Positions 1-9,792 are shown, counted from the first letter of the stretch. The stretch: 64,000 bases of DNA from JAGNDO01 sp963704975 (GCA_963704975.1 CAVPIK010000014.1:62001-126000), one strand, 5' to 3'. The notes: generated from the sequence alone by a model not told the origin. Translations and numbers: made by a program.

Positions 1-1
1 C

Positions 2-1636
2 GGGGATCCGGCTGTGGAGCAGTTGGTTGTGCTTCTGGTGGCGGCGGTGCTGTTGCTGGGCGTGGGCCAGTGGGCGGTCAACTGGCTGCAACGACGGCTC
101 ACGGCCATGCTGGTGGCCGATGTGGTCCTGGCCATGCGCGTGGACGCCTTTGCCGCGGCCATGAACCACGACCTCAGCTTCTATGACAAATATCAATCCG
201 GGCGCATCGTCAGCCGCATCACCAGCGACACGGACGAGTTTGGCCGGGTCTCCACCCTGATCACCGAGCTGGTCAGCCAACTGCTGCTGGTGGTGATTCT
301 GCTGGTGGTGCTGTTCAACATCAACGTGCGCCTGGCCTTCCTGGTCCTGATCCTGGCCCCGGTGGCCTTTGGATCGCCACCAGCTTCCGCAACGTGGCCC
401 GCCGGGTCACCCGCCAGAGCCAGCGGGTGATCGCCGAGGTCAACACCAGCATCCAGGAAGCCGTCACCGGTATCAGCGTCACCAAAAACTTCCGCCGGGA
501 ACAGTCGGTCTACGACGACTTTCTGAAGGTCAACGCCCAGAGCTACCAGATCAACGTGCAGAAGGGGCTGGTGCTCTCCATGCTCTTTCCCACCCTCAAC
601 TTTTTCAGCGGCCTGGGCGTGGCCATCCTGCTCTATTATGGCGGGCACAGCGTCAACGCCGCCGTGATCGGGGCTGGCTCCTGGTATCTCTTCATGACCA
701 GTGTGGATCGTTTCTGGTTTCCCATGATCAACTTGGCCGCCTTTTGGAGCCAGTTCCAGGCCGGCCTCAGCGCCACCGAGCGTATCTTCGCCCTGATCGA
801 CGCCGCCCCCAACGTGCGCCAGACCGACAATGTGCCCATCACCCGGCTGCGGGGAGAGATTGAGTTTGACGCAAGTCGGCTTTCGCTACAGCGGCGAAAA
901 GGAGATGGTGCTGGACGACTTCAGCCTGCACATCCGGGCCGGGGAGAGTATCGCCCTGGTGGGCCATACGGGCGCGGGCAAGTCCAGCATCGCCAAGCTG
1001 GTCACCCGCTTCTACGAGTTTCAGGAAGGCGACGTGCGCATCGACGGCCAGGACATCCGCAGCCTGGATCTGGAGAGCTATCGGCGCAATCTGGGTATTG
1101 TCAGCCAGGTGCCTTTCCTCTTTTCCGGCACCGTGGCAGACAACATCCGCTATGCCATGCCGGATCTCAGCGACGCCGAAGTCGAGCGCATCGCCAGCCA
1201 GATTGGCCGGGGCGACTGGCTGGAGACCCTGCCCGAGGGTCTGCAAACCGACGTGGGGGAGCGGGGCGCCCGCCTGAGCATGGGCCAGCGCCAGTTGGTT
1301 GTCCTCTCCCGCATGTTGGCCCAAAACCCCGGCATCTTCGTGCTGGACGAAGCCACGGCCAGCATCGACCCCTTCACCGAAGCCCAGATCCAATCCGCCC
1401 TGGATCTGCTCCTGCACGGGCGCACCTCCATCGTCATCGCCCACCGCCTCTCCACCGTCAAAGCCGCCGACCGCATCATCGTCCTGGACCAGGGGCGCAT
1501 CATCGAAGAGGGCAACCACGACGCCCTCATGGCGAAGGGCGGGCATTACGCCGAGTTGTATAATACCTATTTCCGGCATCAGAGCTTGGAGTTTATCAAC
1601 ACGAGGCGGTCAACCGCGGAACTGGTGGCGGCTTGA
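2..1636 (+). CDS. ABC exporter, fused permease/ATPase (5'-truncated; two frame breaks)
   Basis: The window opens inside this gene, so the N-terminus is missing. What remains is most of a type I exporter membrane domain (hydrophobic helices near 35-110 and 280-370, coupling and extracytoplasmic regions to about 830) followed by a nucleotide-binding domain: Walker A GHTGAGKSS near 962, signature LSMGQ near 1274, Walker B FVLDEATASID near 1340 and the H-loop histidine in IVIAHRLST near 1430. Such half-transporters dimerise in the inner membrane and export drugs, lipids or peptides; the substrate cannot be read here. The frame breaks near 370 (one T lost from a T run would explain it) and near 870 (adding CG to GACGCAAG restores the frame). 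I read both as consensus errors because every catalytic motif is intact. Confidence 0.9.
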
Positions 1637-1729
1637 CGGCGGTGCGTTAACTGGGCCAGAATCGGATGAAAATCATGCCACGCCGGCCCTTCGCCTGATT
1701 CCTACCCCACTCCACCCTAACGGAGCCGA

Positions 1730-1758
1730 TTGACCGTCTGAGGCGGGGTGGGTATAAT
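1730..1758 (+). promoter_or_regulatory. Sigma70-type promoter for the HicB-like/VapC pair
   Basis: TTGACC (1730-1735), a 17-base spacer and a perfect TATAAT (1753-1758). It lies about 145 bases upstream of the antitoxin start at 1903 with no gene between. The rest of the 1637-1902 gap shows nothing else I can support. Confidence 0.6.
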
Positions 1759-1902
1759 GAGGCCAGAGGCTGGGAATGTGTTTCCTGGGATTGCGTGGCT
1801 GCCGGAAATATAGCGTAAGCTTGATGAGTTGAGCAGTTGCGACAGCCTGGAAAATAGCGACTGATGGCAAGCGGTCTTTGACCTGTAGATTGGAGGATTG
1901 CG

Positions 1903-2211
1903 ATGAAATATACGGTTATGCTGCGCCAGCGTCCAGATGGACACTATAGTGCCGTAGCGCCTGCCATCCCCGACTGCCGGGTGGAGGGGAAAACACGACA
2001 TGAGGCGTTGGCGCGCTTAAAAATATCTCTGGAAGATTGGCTGCTTGGGATCGAGGTGACTTCGCTTGAGGTATCTACACCTTCGACAGCGCCAGACTTG
2101 CCGAGCAATCCATGGCTGGACACAGCGGGTTTGTTTGCCGATGACGACACATTGGATCTGATGCTGCAAGAGATCTATGCTGAACGTGCCGCGGAGAGGT
2201 TGGCGGCATGA
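1903..2211 (+). CDS. HicB-like antitoxin-type protein
   Basis: 102 residues. The N-terminal half (MKYTVMLRQRPDGHYSAVAP, then PDC, then a helix with EALARLK and LEDWL) has the beta-beta-alpha shape of the HicB/UPF0150 partial RNase H fold, commonly found in antitoxins. The C-terminal half is unlike HicB DNA-binding domains and probably contacts the toxin. It overlaps the downstream PIN gene by four bases (ATGA), the normal arrangement for an antitoxin translated ahead of its toxin. ATG at 1903 follows a GGAGGATTGCG ribosome site. The pairing of a HicB-like protein with a PIN toxin rather than HicA is established for some families; the exact family is not certain. Confidence 0.7.
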   Translation: MKYTVMLRQRPDGHYSAVAPAIPDCRVEGKTRHEALARLKISLEDWLLGIEVTSLEVSTPSTAPDLPSNPWLDTAGLFADDDTLDLMLQEIYAERAAERLAA

Positions 2212-2633
2212 CTACGTCGCGGTATATCCTCGATACCGATATGCTGACGTACCAACAAGCAGGGCGAGAGTCTGTGGTGCAGAGACTGACTGCTCTGCCC
2301 AGCGAGGAAGTCTTTACGACTGTGGTCACCCTGCGCGAACAATTGAGGGGCCGATTGGCTGCTGTGGATCGGGCAACCGAAGGATCTGAACTGCTGTTGG
2401 CTTACGAGCGATTGTGGGCTACAGTGCGCTATTTTTGTCATGTCAATGTTTTGCCGTTTACCCCAACGGCGGCAGCGATGTTGCAGCAGCTACGTGATCA
2501 GCGGATACGCATCGGTACACAGGATTTGCGTATTGCCGCCATCGTGTTGGCGAGCGGGGGAACGTTGGTGACAAGCAATCGTCAAGATTTTGAAAAAGTG
2601 CCAGGACTAGCGATCGAGGATTGGAATCGCTAA
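2208..2633 (+). CDS. PIN-domain toxin, VapC type
   Basis: 141 residues. PIN ribonucleases cleave tRNA or rRNA with metal bound by conserved acidic residues. Visible here are the N-terminal YILDTDML (first Asp), an acidic centre around TLREQL, and the C-terminal RIGTQDLRIAAIVLASGGTL followed by TSNRQDFEKVPGL, which carries the typical third and fourth acidic positions and the TSNxxDF ending of the VapC family. It is translationally coupled to the upstream antitoxin-like gene (ATGA overlap at 2208). Length is normal for the family. Transcription probably comes from the promoter at 1730. Confidence 0.85.
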   Translation: MTTSRYILDTDMLTYQQAGRESVVQRLTALPSEEVFTTVVTLREQLRGRLAAVDRATEGSELLLAYERLWATVRYFCHVNVLPFTPTAAAMLQQLRDQRIRIGTQDLRIAAIVLASGGTLVTSNRQDFEKVPGLAIEDWNR

Positions 2634-2683
2634 AAGTCATCCTCCAAATAAGTCATATCCGGTAGTTGGTACCGACTCCACTG

Positions 2684-2709
2684 CGCCCGGCCATGTGCCG
2701 GGCGTTTGT
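2684..2709 (+). terminator. Rho-independent terminator after the toxin gene
   Basis: CGCCCGGC and GCCGGGCG form an 8-bp GC stem with a short loop, followed by a weak T tract (GTTTGT). It lies about 50 bases past the PIN toxin stop. Confidence 0.5.
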
Positions 2710-2772
2710 ATGGGTTGCAGTTTGTTCCGGCAATCACATGGGGAATTTTACGAAGTGAAAGCGTACAATACT

Positions 2773-3805
2773 ATGCCAAAATCAACCTTCACCCCCCGCC
2801 TCGTCTTGACCGGCCTCCTGCTGATCCTGCTCCTGTCCGCCTGCGGCGGCGAACCGGAGCCGACGCCGACGCCCACCCGCGCCCCTTTGCCCACCTTCAC
2901 CCCCACGCCCATGGCCCAGAGCCAGGCAGTAGCGACGGCGACACCGGTCGCCCTCGCCCCGGTTGAGGCCGTGGTCCCTGTGGCGGAACCACCCACGCCC
3001 GCGCCCACGGACACGCCGATCCCGGTGGCTCAGCCCCAGATCACCGTGGACGGGGATGGGGTGAACATTCGCAGTGGGCCGGATACGGGCTACGAGATTG
3101 TGGGGACGGGGAACACGGGGCAGATTTTCCCGGTGACCGGGCGCACGGCCGCGGGGGATTGGTGGCAGATCTGCTGTTTTGACGGATCAACCGGGCTGGA
3201 TCTACGCGGCGTTGACCACGGGGCAGGATGTGGGGGGCGTGGCCGTGGCCGCGGAGATCCCCGCCCTGCCGCCTACGCCCATCCCGGCCCCGGTGGCTGT
3301 GGCCCCCACGGCCGTGCCGGCGGCAAACCCCGCCCAACCCCCGGATCCGACTGCCTCTAGCGCTGGCTTCTTTGATCCAAATGCGGCCTATCAGATCACC
3401 AAGTTTCGGGTGTTGGGGCTGAACGAGAACAACGGTGGCACTCGCAGCAGCACCTCGTTGCACTACATTTTGGTGACGGTGCTGGACGCCGGGGGCAACC
3501 CGATGGATGGCGTCACCATTCGCAATTTGGTGGGGGACAAGCTGGATGTCGTCTCGGGCAGCAAGGGGCCGGGCACCGCGGAGATCACCATGTTTTGGGA
3601 ACCCTATAAGCTGACCGTGGTCGGGGAGTCCAGCCAGGTCTCCAACCAGATGGGGCTGGCCTTCCCCCATCTGCCGGACATTGTGGGCAAATTGGGCGGG
3701 TTTGACTACGAATACGCCGTCTGTCCCACCATCGACGTCAAGTGCGACTGGCCTATCCAGGCCGTACACTTTTCGTATGAGATCACCTTTCAGAAAGTTA
3801 AATAG
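2773..3805 (+). CDS. Secreted SH3-domain lipoprotein (one frame break)
   Basis: Starts MPKSTFTPRL and runs into a hydrophobic signal with lipobox LLSAC, so it is probably a lipid-anchored envelope protein. A Thr/Pro stalk (repeated TPTP) leads to a bacterial SH3 module around 3040-3215 (ITVDGDGVNIRSGPDTGYEIVG, then WWQICC). A second Pro-rich linker precedes a C-terminal domain of about 150 residues (from ITKFRVLGLNENNGG) that resembles an Ig-like or CARDB-like beta fold; I do not recognise it further. The frame breaks at about 3184 within FDG-QPGWIYA; a two-base gain repairs it and gives about 344 residues. A TACAAT box at 2764-2769 sits almost on the ATG, so the transcript may have a very short leader. 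Role: envelope binding or scaffolding, substrate unknown. Confidence 0.75.
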
Positions 3806-3811
3806 CCCACC

Positions 3812-5078
3812 ATGCCCATGACTCAAAACCAGGCCGTCCCTGTTGCCACCCGGCGCCGTATCAACGCCACCTTGTTTACCGCCCAAAGCCTTTTCGGCGC
3901 GGCCACCATTGCCACCTTCCCGGTGTTGACTATTTTGGCGGCCAACATGGCGGGGAACGCGGCGGCGGGTGTGCCCCAGACCGTCTCGCATGATCGGGCG
4001 GGCTGCGGTGGCCTATCCCATCGGTCTGCTTATGGATCGCTTTGGGCGGCGCATGGGCTTTTCCCTGGGCTTCATGTTGGCGGTCTACGGCCTGGTGCTG
4101 AGTGCCGCCGCGGTGCGCTGGGATTCGTTTTGGATCCTCTGCCTGGGCGCGGGGCTGTTGGGCATGGGCCGGGCGGCCAGCGAGCAGATCCGCTTTGCCG
4201 CGGCGGAAGTGGTGACCGGTGCCCAGCGTGCCAAGTCCATCGGACTGATCGTCTTTGCGGGCACGGTGGGGGCGGTGGGTGGTCCTTTGCTTACGGCTCC
4301 ATCTGAGCAGTGGGCGGCGCGTTTTGGCCTGGACGCCCAAATGGGGTCGTTTCTGGCCGCTGCCTTGCTCACGGCCATTGCCCTGGTCATCATCTTTGTC
4401 TTTCTGCGCCCGGACCCCCTACGGCTGGGGCTGGCCCTGGCCGCGGAGGAGAGCGCGGCGGAGGAGAATCCGGTCCCCCTGGCCCCGGCCCGGCCTGTCC
4501 GGGAGATCCTGCGTGGGCAGCGGGTGCGTCTGGCCATCGGTGCCATGGTCATCGGCCAGATGGTGATGACCCTGCTCATGGTGATCACCCCCCTGCACAT
4601 GAGCCAGCACGCCTATGACACCAAGGCCATCTCCTGGGTGATCATGGCCCACACCCTGGGTATGTTTGGCCTCTCCAGCCTGACCGGGCGGCTGATCGAC
4701 CGTTTGGGGGCTGTGCCTATCATCGGTTTGGGCGCGGCGATTCTGATTGTCTCCGGGTTGATGATCCCCTTGGGCACGGGCTTTTGGCTGCTGGTCTCAT
4801 CCCTCTTTTTGTTGGGATTAGGCTGGAACTTCACCTTCATCGCCGGGTCTTCTCTGCTGTCGGATGCCCTGGCGGCCAACGAGCGGGGGCGGGTGCAGGG
4901 CACCAACGAGATGCTGGTGGCCTTGGCCTCGGGCGCGGGCAGCCTGGGCACGGGGACGGCTTTTGCCTTTGGGGGTATCATCGCTGTCAGCGCCATTGGC
5001 TTGGCGTCCACCTTGGTGTTGGTGGCTGGCACCGTCTGGGTGCAGGGCCGCGCACACCTCCCCGCCCTGGGAGATTGA
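3812..5078 (+). CDS. Major facilitator superfamily transporter (one frame break)
   Basis: About 422 residues after repair, the usual MFS length, with roughly twelve hydrophobic helices. The loop between helices 2 and 3 has the family motif form (LLMDRFGRRMGF, compare GxLaDrxGrkxxl) and its second-half copy is SLTGRLIDRLGAVP near 4676. A long cytoplasmic central loop with EESAAEENP separates the halves. It would move a small solute or drug across the inner membrane; specificity is unknown. The frame breaks at about 3992: TCTCGCATGATC becomes TCTCGCGCATGATC if one CG is restored, giving VSRMIGRA. It is followed two bases later by a TauE/SafE gene, so the two are probably cotranscribed. ATG at 3812 or 3818 could be the start. 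Confidence 0.85.
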
Positions 5079-5080
5079 CC

Positions 5081-5815
5081 ATGTCCTTGCTCTCGATTGG
5101 GCTGATTTTGGCCATCGTTTTTGTGGGGCAGATCCTGCACGCCACGGTGGGCTTTGGGGATGCGCTGCTGGCCATGCCGCTCTTGACCCTGATTGTGGGC
5201 GTACGCATTGCCACGCCTTTGGTGGCGCTTGTGGCGACCACGGTGACGACGTTGATCTTGTTGCAGAGTTGGCGGGAGATCGACGTGGGGTCGGCGTGGC
5301 GGCTGGTGGCGGCCTCCCTGCCGGGGATCCCCGTGGGGGTATGGCTGGTGCGCTACGCGCCGGAGGCATGGGTGATCGGCGGGTTGGGGCTCTTGGTGCT
5401 GGGCTTTGCTCTCTATTCTTTGACTCAACCCATGCTGCCCCAAGTGCAGAGCCGGGTCTGGGTGATCCCGGCGGGCTTTCTGGCTGGGGTGCTGGGGGCG
5501 GCCTACAATACCAACGGCCCGCCGGTGATCCTCTATGGCACGTTGCGCCGCTGGTCTGCGCCCCAATTTCGGGCCACCTTGCAGGGCTTCTTCTTCCCCA
5601 GCGGGCTGTTGATCTTGGCCAGTCATGGGTTGGGCGGGCTGTGGAACCAGCAGGTTTTCACCCTGTACGCGTATTGTCTGCCCGTGGCGCTGATCGCCTT
5701 TTTTGTGGGCAGCCGGCTCAACCAGCGCATTCCGGCGCAACGGTTTACGCGGTTGATCTATGGGATTTTGGTCGTGTTGGGGCTTATCTTGATTGGACAA
5801 GCGGTGGGATCGTAG
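5081..5815 (+). CDS. TauE/SafE (TSUP) family membrane permease
   Basis: 244 residues with seven or eight hydrophobic helices. The family hallmarks are visible: the N-terminal half LHATVGFGDALLAMPLL and the second-half repeat GVLGAAYNTNGPPVILYGTL (consensus G.lgG..g.ggP.l..y), which mark TSUP proteins. Members export or import sulfite, sulfoacetate and other small organic anions. The substrate here is unknown; the sulfur-relay genes lie 56 kb away and give no direct link. It starts two bases after the MFS stop (TGACC-ATG), so the pair is likely an operon. Confidence 0.85.
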   Translation: MSLLSIGLILAIVFVGQILHATVGFGDALLAMPLLTLIVGVRIATPLVALVATTVTTLILLQSWREIDVGSAWRLVAASLPGIPVGVWLVRYAPEAWVIGGLGLLVLGFALYSLTQPMLPQVQSRVWVIPAGFLAGVLGAAYNTNGPPVILYGTLRRWSAPQFRATLQGFFFPSGLLILASHGLGGLWNQQVFTLYAYCLPVALIAFFVGSRLNQRIPAQRFTRLIYGILVVLGLILIGQAVGS

Positions 5816-5831
5816 GGGTTTTTTGCTGAGG

Positions 5832-6221
5832 TCAGACCGTCTTCACATGCTTGTAATCACGTAGTTTACGGTCCGAGGTAACGAATAGGCAATCATATGT
5901 CAGCGCCGTAGCGACCAGAATTTCGTCGGCGGGATCGCTACGTAGTCCGTCTGGCAATTGTGTGGAACTTATGGCGATTGCCGGGGTAAGCGGCAACAGT
6001 TGAACACCAGGATATTGTAGGGCTGTACTGATCCAATCGGACGTAGAATGGTTAAGCTGAATCTTGCCAAGCTGGGCCAATTTCGCCACTTCCCAGCACG
6101 AGATGGCACTAACGCCGATAATATCGGCCTCGTTTTCGGACAGGGAGGCGCGTTGGGCTAAACTCAATTTGTTTGGCTCAAGGGTCCACCAAAGCCAGAT
6201 ATGGGTATCAATCAGAATCAT
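5832..6221 (-). CDS. PIN-domain toxin, VapC type
   Basis: 129 residues from the ATG at 6221 (MILIDTHIWLWW). PIN residues visible: Asp in LIDTHIW, Glu in ISCWEVAKL, and the acidic pair in RSDPADEILVATAL plus TSDRKLRDY. This is the VapC subgroup with the (L/I)DTHxxLW start and the WExxxL motif. The gene overlaps the antitoxin upstream of it by 14 bases, so the two are cotranslated. I chose 6221 because the reading frame further upstream (MPNAGYCS) is not family-like. Confidence 0.88.
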   Translation of the reverse strand: MILIDTHIWLWWTLEPNKLSLAQRASLSENEADIIGVSAISCWEVAKLAQLGKIQLNHSTSDWISTALQYPGVQLLPLTPAIAISSTQLPDGLRSDPADEILVATALTYDCLFVTSDRKLRDYKHVKTV

Positions 6222-6444
6222 GGAGCAATACCCCGCGTTGGGCATCCCATTCTTCGGCGGTCAAAACACTCTCGGACGGATCCAAAATAACCGAGGCTGT
6301 GCCACGCAGCGGATATGGATTCCCGATAATCGGTTGGTTTAGAAACTTGGCAGACAGAATTTTTGCATAATCAAAAACCATGTTCTGTGCTTCTGTCGGC
6401 ATTTTTTCTAGAGTTTGAACGACTTGATCGATCACTTTGCTCAT
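6208..6444 (-). CDS. Antitoxin for the adjacent VapC
   Basis: 78 residues from ATG 6444, preceded by AGGAGCATCCT. The N-terminal helix (VIDQVVQTLEKMPTEAQNMVFDYAKIL) is of the DUF2281-like type seen in PIN antitoxins. The C-terminal part (PLRGTASVILDP, then TAEEWDAQRG) is the typical toxin-wrapping tail. No DNA-binding domain is obvious. Autoregulation is usual for such pairs but I see no clear operator in the 100 bases upstream. Confidence 0.75.
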   Translation of the reverse strand: MSKVIDQVVQTLEKMPTEAQNMVFDYAKILSAKFLNQPIIGNPYPLRGTASVILDPSESVLTAEEWDAQRGVLLHDSD

Positions 6445-6533
6445 AGGATGCTCCTTTGTATCTTGGCTCGACAACTGTTGTCTGCCGCTTTTCTGATACC
6501 AGTGTAGCAGAATGGAGAGGGGTCTGTCAACGG

Positions 6534-6995
6534 TCATTTTGAAGATATCCACGCCTCAAACGCCTCACGGATCACCCGCCGGGTCTCCGGGTTCATGGGC
6601 AATTGGGCCATTTTTGACAGCTCCACCCAGGCGGCGTCGGCGGCGTCGTCTTGGGCGATGGGTTCGCCGCTGAGGTGGCTGGCCCAGTAGTCGATGACGA
6701 TGTAGTGATAGCGGATGCGCCCGTCGTCGTCCCGCTCCACGGGTTGGAAGATGCCGGCCAGTCCGCCGATCTGGATCTCCACGCCGCACTCTTCAAGCAC
6801 TTCTCGCCGCGCTCCGTCCTCCAGGGATTCGCCCAAGTCGAGCAGACCACCGGGCAGCCCCCAATTCCCCACCCCAGGCGGACGTCCCCTTTTCACCAAA
6901 AGCACACGCCCCTCAACATTGAAGACCGCTGCGGCCACGCCCACCAGGGGCGCGTCCGGGTATTCCCGGCGCACGGTGACCGGTTGGGTGCTCAT
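6534..6995 (-). CDS. NUDIX hydrolase
   Basis: 153 residues. The Nudix box GX5EX7REUXEEXGU is present as GGLLDLGESLEDG, ARREVLEECG; the box glutamates bind the Mg that hydrolyses a nucleoside diphosphate linked to another group. The flanks (GVAAAVFNVEGRVLLVKRGRPPGVGNW and the DAAWVELSKM segment) resemble ADP-ribose or NADH pyrophosphatase-like subfamilies, but specificity cannot be assigned. The ATG at 6995 overlaps the HAD stop (ATGA), so it is translated as the last gene of the 8066-9475/HAD/NUDIX unit. Confidence 0.9.
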   Translation of the reverse strand: MSTQPVTVRREYPDAPLVGVAAAVFNVEGRVLLVKRGRPPGVGNWGLPGGLLDLGESLEDGARREVLEECGVEIQIGGLAGIFQPVERDDDGRIRYHYIVIDYWASHLSGEPIAQDDAADAAWVELSKMAQLPMNPETRRVIREAFEAWISSK

Positions 6996-8038
6996 GGCAT
7001 AGCCCATTCGTGGATGACGGCGGGCAGTTGGTCCAGGCTGGTGATGATGGCGTCCGGCGCGATCTGGTCGGCCAGGAGGGCGTCGGCTTCGCTGATCAGG
7101 CCGGGGACGAGTTGGGTTTGCACGGTCATGGTGCCCAATTCCAGCCCGCCCAGGATGTCGTGGGCCAGGCTGTCGCCCACGACGACCAGCTCGTGGGGCA
7201 TGGCGTCCCAGCGGGTGGCGGCCAGTTGGAAGATGTCGGGCACGGGCTTGCGCCACTCCACCCCGGCGCTGCATACCACCAGATCGAAGTAGGGGCGCAG
7301 GCCCAGATAGTCCACCATGCGCTGGAAGACCCGTTCGCAGGAATGGTGGGCGATCAAGGCCAGTTTGTAGCCTTGGGATTGCAGCTCGGCCAGGGTCTCT
7401 TTGGCGTGGGGCAGGAGCTGCCAAGCCACCATCTCCGGGGCATAGAACATGTCCACGGCGCTTTTGAGCACGTTGGGGTCCATGCGGCTGGCCGGGTAGT
7501 TGAAGAATTGGAGCAGAAAGCTGAGGGTGTCGTTGGCGATATGCTCCTCCTGCTCCTCGTCGGATTTGGACTCGGCGAAGGTGCGGGCCTCGATCATCTG
7601 CTCCCAGAAGGTGTCATAGAGATCCATGCCCGTGGCCCGCATGTAGCCCACGGCATTTTTGCCCCCCTCCACCATCAGCTCGTGGATGGGGCGGCTGAGT
7701 TGGGCCAGGGTGTCGTCGAAATCGAAGATGATGCCCTGGATCAAGCGGGGGGGCGGCGGGGGGGCTCCCTCGAAATCTGCAAAGAAATTCTGCCCCAGGC
7801 GCGCCACGTCTTCCGGATCTAAAATAAGATCCGGCGCGGGATCTCGTTGGGCTTGATCCGGCGTAGATCCCAGGGTTTGGCGAAAGGCGGCTACGGCTTC
7901 CCGGCCCTCGCGAAAGGGATCCGCAGGATCCCCGGCTGGGTTGTCGGTCAGATCAATGTTGGGCGTGGGTGCTGGGCGCGCTGAAGGCGTCTGGGCGGCA
8001 TGCTCGTCCAGATCCAAAGGCGATGGGTTTTCGGACAT
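6992..8038 (-). CDS. HAD-superfamily hydrolase with a low-complexity N-terminal extension
   Basis: 348 residues from ATG 8038, chosen because AGGAAA precedes it; a TTG at 8062 is an alternative. Residues 1-100 are a Pro/Asp-rich extension without recognisable fold. HAD motif I, IIFDFDDTL, is at 103-111 (nucleophile Asp106), followed by a helical cap and the second Rossmann half with GYKLALIAHHS and VVVGDSLAHDILGGLELG (motif IV acids). It looks like a phosphoglycolate/HDIG-type phosphatase. It is cotranscribed with the receiver-TadZ-like gene upstream (28-base gap) and the NUDIX gene (overlap). The extension is unusual for the family. Confidence 0.85.
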   Translation of the reverse strand: MSENPSPLDLDEHAAQTPSARPAPTPNIDLTDNPAGDPADPFREGREAVAAFRQTLGSTPDQAQRDPAPDLILDPEDVARLGQNFFADFEGAPPPPPRLIQGIIFDFDDTLAQLSRPIHELMVEGGKNAVGYMRATGMDLYDTFWEQMIEARTFAESKSDEEQEEHIANDTLSFLLQFFNYPASRMDPNVLKSAVDMFYAPEMVAWQLLPHAKETLAELQSQGYKLALIAHHSCERVFQRMVDYLGLRPYFDLVVCSAGVEWRKPVPDIFQLAATRWDAMPHELVVVGDSLAHDILGGLELGTMTVQTQLVPGLISEADALLADQIAPDAIITSLDQLPAVIHEWAMP

Positions 8039-8065
8039 GGGTTTCCTGGATTCTGCCGACAAGGG

Positions 8066-9475
8066 CTAACTGTCCCCGCGGCGAGTTGGGCGACGGAACC
8101 AACCGCCAGCTGCGCTATCCGCGGGTGGCGGCGGCTCTGCGGGCGGGGCGGGTTTGGGTTGGTTGGCGGCGCTGGGCGCAAAGGGGGGTGGGGCCACAGG
8201 CGTAAACTTTGGGGGTGCCGGTGCAACCTCGTCGCTATCTTGGGCAGTCAAGACGGTTTGCCGAGGGGGAGGCAGGTTGGGCGACGGATCGTTGCTGCGA
8301 GCGGCCACCCGTCCCGGCGTCAGGGGCCAAGAGATGATGTCCTCGCCGAAGAGATCGGCGACGAGCTGATAGGCTTGGCGATCCTCGTTCGGTGCCACCT
8401 GGATGGGCAGCTTTTTTTCTGCATTGGCCACGGCTATGGCCTGGCCCAGCCCCGGCACCGCACCGGCGGACGACATGCGCATACGGGTGACCAAGGCGCT
8501 CATGTCGGGCAGAGCAGGGCTGTGGACGGAAGGTGCGTATTCGACCAGCAGCCCCAGCCGGGTCGGGGCCAGCCCCCGGTTTTGGATCTGCTGGCTCAAC
8601 ACCATGGCCGTGACCAGATCCTCTTGGAAGTTGCGCGAGACCATGAGGGCCGCCTCGGCGCTGGCATAGAGGGGCAACAGGGCATCACCCAGCATGGAGT
8701 GGGTGACAAAGTAGACGATGCTGTTGGATCGTTGGGCCATGTTGACCAAAGCCCGGGTATGTTCCTGGGTCAGAGGCTTGGGCGCGTTGCCATCTTGCGC
8801 GGTGACCAGAAGTTTGATCCCGCTGGATTCGTGGGTGACCAGGGCGTCATCAAATTGGGGCTTGCCGATACTGCCGGGGTTGAGACCAAGCAGATCGTCC
8901 AGGGTCTGCTTGGCCTGCAAGCCCAGGCGAAAGGCCGTGTTGGTAAAGGCAGGAATCAGCTCAATGATGATGCTTTGCTGTTTGGCCTGGGTCAGCCCGG
9001 CCAGGTTGAGGGCGATATTGATGGCCTGGTTGGGATCGTTTGCGCTCATGATCATAAAGAGCCGGGCCTCGGCCAGGGTGACCACCGTGGGCTTGGCTGC
9101 CGCGGCTCGGCGCAGCAAAGCCTCCACCCGCATGAGCAGTTCAGGCAATTCGGCCGGTTTGATCAGGAAATCATCGGCCCCAGCCTGAAAGCCCTCGACC
9201 TTTTCCTGTACATTGCTCAGGGCAGTCAACAGAATGATGGGCATGCTGGCCGTGCGGGGATCTTTGCGCAACTGGCGCGTCAACTCGTAGCCGTTCATCT
9301 CCGGCATCATCACATCGATGATGGCCAAGGAAGGAAGTTCTGTCTTGATCGCTTCCAGGGCCTCCACTCCATTGCTGGCTGTCATCACATTATAACCGTG
9401 GGGGCGCAGGTGGAATTGCATCAATTTGCGCAAGGTGGCTTCGTCATCGACCACCAAAATTGTCGGATTCGGCAT
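8066..9475 (-). CDS. Response-regulator receiver fused to a TadZ/CpaE-like pseudo-ATPase domain
   Basis: 469 residues from ATG 9475 with AGAGGAAA ahead of it. Residues 1-120 are a receiver domain: DDE at 10-12, phospho-acceptor Asp54 in IIDVMMPEM, the T/S position in LLTAL and Lys in FLIKPAE. Residues about 150-380 resemble the atypical MinD-like fold of TadZ/CpaE (localisation factors of tight-adherence pili): segments SIIIELIPAF, KLLVTAQDG, NSIVYFVTHS, AALMVSRNFQEDLV. I find no Walker A loop in it, so it may not bind ATP. The last 90 residues are Pro/Ala-rich. No pilus genes are in the window, so its partner is unknown. Confidence 0.7.
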   Translation of the reverse strand: MPNPTILVVDDEATLRKLMQFHLRPHGYNVMTASNGVEALEAIKTELPSLAIIDVMMPEMNGYELTRQLRKDPRTASMPIILLTALSNVQEKVEGFQAGADDFLIKPAELPELLMRVEALLRRAAAAKPTVVTLAEARLFMIMSANDPNQAINIALNLAGLTQAKQQSIIIELIPAFTNTAFRLGLQAKQTLDDLLGLNPGSIGKPQFDDALVTHESSGIKLLVTAQDGNAPKPLTQEHTRALVNMAQRSNSIVYFVTHSMLGDALLPLYASAEAALMVSRNFQEDLVTAMVLSQQIQNRGLAPTRLGLLVEYAPSVHSPALPDMSALVTRMRMSSAGAVPGLGQAIAVANAEKKLPIQVAPNEDRQAYQLVADLFGEDIISWPLTPGRVAARSNDPSPNLPPPRQTVLTAQDSDEVAPAPPKFTPVAPPPFAPSAANQPKPAPPAEPPPPADSAAGGWFRRPTRRGDS

Positions 9476-9792
9476 GATTTTCCTCTGATTCTCAATCTCT
9501 GTCACCCATAGCCGCTGGATGCGCCACGCAAGGGGTAGGACCATTGCACCCCAATTTGAGCGAAAGCGCTATGGGATATTTCAGCTATTGCGCTGGTTTC
9601 TGACCTGATTGGTAAGCGACCATTCACATCGTGCGGCCCCGTTCGGCAGAGCTCACGTCGAAGCCCGCCCCCAATACCGAGGGAGGTTGTGGACCGTTTC
9701 CTCCAAGGTTGGGGGGAGGGGGAGCAGGGGAGTGCAAGGCTATCAACCAGCAATGAGTAGTATGCTGTCAACCCTTTGTTCTGTCAAAGAGA

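Noticed and set aside
7010..9511. Long plus-strand frames opposite the HAD and receiver genes
   Set aside because: Antisense artefacts of high GC; no domain, no ribosome site, and the minus strand is clearly coding.
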